DNA from: Bin87 sp965220265 | GTDB taxonomy: Bacteria; Chloroflexota; Dehalococcoidia; Lucifugimonadales; UBA3495 | DNA: 64,000 nucleotides | Direction: 5' to 3' | Assembly: GCA_965220265.1 (NCBI GenBank) | Contig: CBDCPM010000004.1 | Coordinates: 2,852,001-2,916,000 of the forward strand | Part shown: positions 62,679 to 64,000 of the stretch, piece after piece | Layout of the letters: the number at the start of each line of letters is the position of its first letter | Position numbering within the stretch: the stretch's first letter is position 1 | The notes under the pieces: generated by a model | The model's input: only the letters and a program-made list of their open reading frames with translations | Database searches by the model: none | Told to the model about the DNA's origin: nothing | Position numbers and translations under genes: made by a program

Positions 62679-63626
62679 TTACTGGAACAGCTCTCCCACG
62701 GAGCGGCCCTCGTGGATGCGTTTCATCGCCTCGCCGATCAGCGGGGCCACCGACAGGACGGTCAGGTTGGACACCTTCTGATCCCCGGTCAGCGGCACCG
62801 AGTCGGTGACCACGACTTCCTTAAACGGGCTTTCCTTGAGTAGCCTGGGGGCGGCCGGCGCGAATACAGGATGCGTGGCGCAGCAGAACACCTCGGTCAC
62901 GCCGGCTTCCAGCAGCGCGTTGGCCGCGTTGACGATGGTCCCCCCGGTGAGGATTTCATCGTCGAAGGTAAGCCCACGCTTGCCCCGCACGTCGCCGATG
63001 ACGTTGAGGGTCTCAGAGCGGTCGTCATTGGCGGTGCGGCGCTTCTCGATGACGGCCACCGGCACGCCCAGTCGCCCCGCCATGTCCCGCGCCCGCTTGC
63101 TGATGCCGAAGTCTACGGCCACCAGGACGAGGTCTTCTAGCCCCTTCTCAAAGAAGTAGTTGGACAGGATCGGCTCCGCGGTCAGCTCGTCCACCGGAAT
63201 GCTGAAAAAGCCTTGGATCTGGCCAGCGTGGAGGTCCAGCGTGAGCACCCGGTCGGCACCGGCGGTCGTGATGAGATCGGCGACCAAACGGGCCGTGATC
63301 GGCACCCTGGGCTGGTCCTTCTTGTCCGTTCGCCCGTAACCGTAGTACGACACAACCGCGGTGATACGGCCCGCCGACGCCCGCTTGCAGGCATCGATCA
63401 TGATCAAGAGTTCCATCAGGTTGTCGTTGGTCGGCGCGCACGTGGGTTGGACGATGAACACGTCCCGCTCGCGGATGTTCTCGCCGATGCGGACGAAGGT
63501 GTTGTCGTTGGCGAACTTGAACGTCTCGCTCTCTCCCAGAGGAATCCCCAAGTAATCGCAGACATCCCTCGCCAGTTGGGGATGCGCGTTACCGGAGAAT
63601 ACCTTGAGTTCTTCGAGCGTGGACAT
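62679..63626 (-). CDS. prs: ribose-phosphate pyrophosphokinase
   Basis: A 315-aa PRPP synthase (ribose 5-phosphate + ATP to PRPP + AMP), for nucleotide, His and Trp synthesis. ATG 63626 (MSTLEELKVFSGNAHPQLAR) gives the normal N-terminus. Marks: PTCAPTNDNLMELLIMIDA, YYGYGRTDKKDQPRVPITA, signature DLHAGQIQGFFSIPVDEL and the PRPP loop DDEILTGGTIVNAA. Full length. A housekeeping gene unrelated to its IS neighbour. Confidence 0.95.
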   Translation of the reverse strand: MSTLEELKVFSGNAHPQLARDVCDYLGIPLGESETFKFANDNTFVRIGENIRERDVFIVQPTCAPTNDNLMELLIMIDACKRASAGRITAVVSYYGYGRTDKKDQPRVPITARLVADLITTAGADRVLTLDLHAGQIQGFFSIPVDELTAEPILSNYFFEKGLEDLVLVAVDFGISKRARDMAGRLGVPVAVIEKRRTANDDRSETLNVIGDVRGKRGLTFDDEILTGGTIVNAANALLEAGVTEVFCCATHPVFAPAAPRLLKESPFKEVVVTDSVPLTGDQKVSNLTVLSVAPLIGEAMKRIHEGRSVGELFQ

Positions 63627-63905
63627 AGCAGCACCTTGCAGTAAATTGCGGTGGGGGCCAGCAGCCGGCACGAGATCCGGCCAATGCAGCGGGACAATCG
63701 GGTGGTCATGGTAATTGGGCAGACCGATGCTAGTCAACGTCCGGGACGCTCGGCGGCGTCTATGACGCCCCGGCCCGCGCTCGGAGAGCGGGCGATTCCC
63801 GTTACCGCGAGGACGACAACCGCAATCTGTCGCCCGGCAGATGCCCGCTGACTCCAGGTAACGCGCCCTTTGCTACAATAAACCCGGAACCCGGGGCACA
63901 TTCAG

Positions 63906-64000
63906 ATGAACCAGACCAATTGGCTGCGCGAACTTGTCGAAGCTGCCGTCATAGGCATCGTCGTATTCGTCGCCATTCAGGTGGCGGTCGCCAACTTCCG
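63906..64000 (+). CDS. lepB: signal peptidase I, N-terminal fragment (3' truncated by window edge)
   Basis: Only 31 codons are visible: MNQTNWLRELVEAAVIGIVV, then FVAIQVAVANFR. This matches the cytoplasmic start and first transmembrane anchor of type I signal peptidases (L-R-E-x-V-E... followed by a helix and NFR just before the SMEPT motif). The catalytic part lies outside the window. A TACAAT box (63874-63879) precedes it. Divergent from prs. Confidence 0.7.
   Translation, partial: MNQTNWLRELVEAAVIGIVVFVAIQVAVANF

Overview
The window is GC-rich bacterial DNA (I estimate about 60 % G+C) with short intergenic gaps and mostly AGGAGG-type ribosome sites. Several luciferase-like flavin monooxygenases, CaiB/BaiF CoA-transferases, SDRs, a thiolase-like protein, a DUF362 protein, a LarE/LarC pair and a Dpp-type peptide transporter sit beside housekeeping genes (relA/spoT, prs, ychF, acs, lepB). 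This resembles the catabolic accessory gene pool of uncultured Chloroflexota (SAR202/Dehalococcoidia-like). The assignment is inference from gene content; no rRNA or phylogenetic marker was tested.

Layout. 1-4.6 kb: end of an Mrr-type nuclease, flavin monooxygenase, alpha/beta hydrolase, Uma2 protein, PQQ-propeller membrane protein. 4.6-13.9 kb: a peptide transporter split into permeases plus binding protein (minus strand) and two ATPases (plus strand), with two CoA-transferases between. 13.9-26.5 kb: SDRs (one without the catalytic Tyr), PfkB kinase, DUF192 lipoprotein, HpcH/HpaI aldolase, two flavin monooxygenases, FKBP, a membrane protein with a six-Cys loop and partner, DUF362. 26.6-28.8 kb: a Septu-like ATPase/HNH pair. 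28.7-32.9 kb: larE-larC, VOC protein, GNAT, ychF. 33-37.3 kb: a rearranged stretch with a C-terminal duplication, a thiolase-like protein without the Cys nucleophile, and a 0.46-kb direct repeat carrying two NTF2-like paralogues. The repeat flanks a phage-like islet with a tRNA-shaped element. 37.3-43.4 kb: CMD protein, amidohydrolase, flavin monooxygenase, two tandem-domain universal stress proteins. 43.5-54.5 kb: a defence and toxin-antitoxin region with three intact VapBC-type modules, one truncated module, one orphan antitoxin, HicAB, a relE pseudogene, an HsdR_N protein and a 1061-aa restriction-modification protein, interleaved with acs and a second Uma2. 54.5-56.1 kb: dispersed and tandem repeats. 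56.1-64 kb: a rhodanese with an in-frame UGA, nuclease, SLC13 transporter, relA/spoT, an ISAs1-type insertion, prs and the start of lepB.

Two observations stand out. (1) The rhodanese gene at 56110-56949 has an in-frame UGA exactly at the catalytic cysteine, and a 7-bp hairpin with a GGC loop begins 10 nt after it. This is what a bacterial selenoprotein with its SECIS element looks like; conventional annotation would truncate it. (2) At 36503-36597 a 95-nt element folds as a tRNA with an 8-bp acceptor stem, 4-bp T stem, 6-bp D stem with 4-nt loop, long variable arm, G discriminator and encoded CCA. This 8/4 architecture is that of the described allo-tRNAs (tRNA-Sec-like), here with a GAU anticodon. 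Both are readings by eye and need covariance-model and comparative tests.
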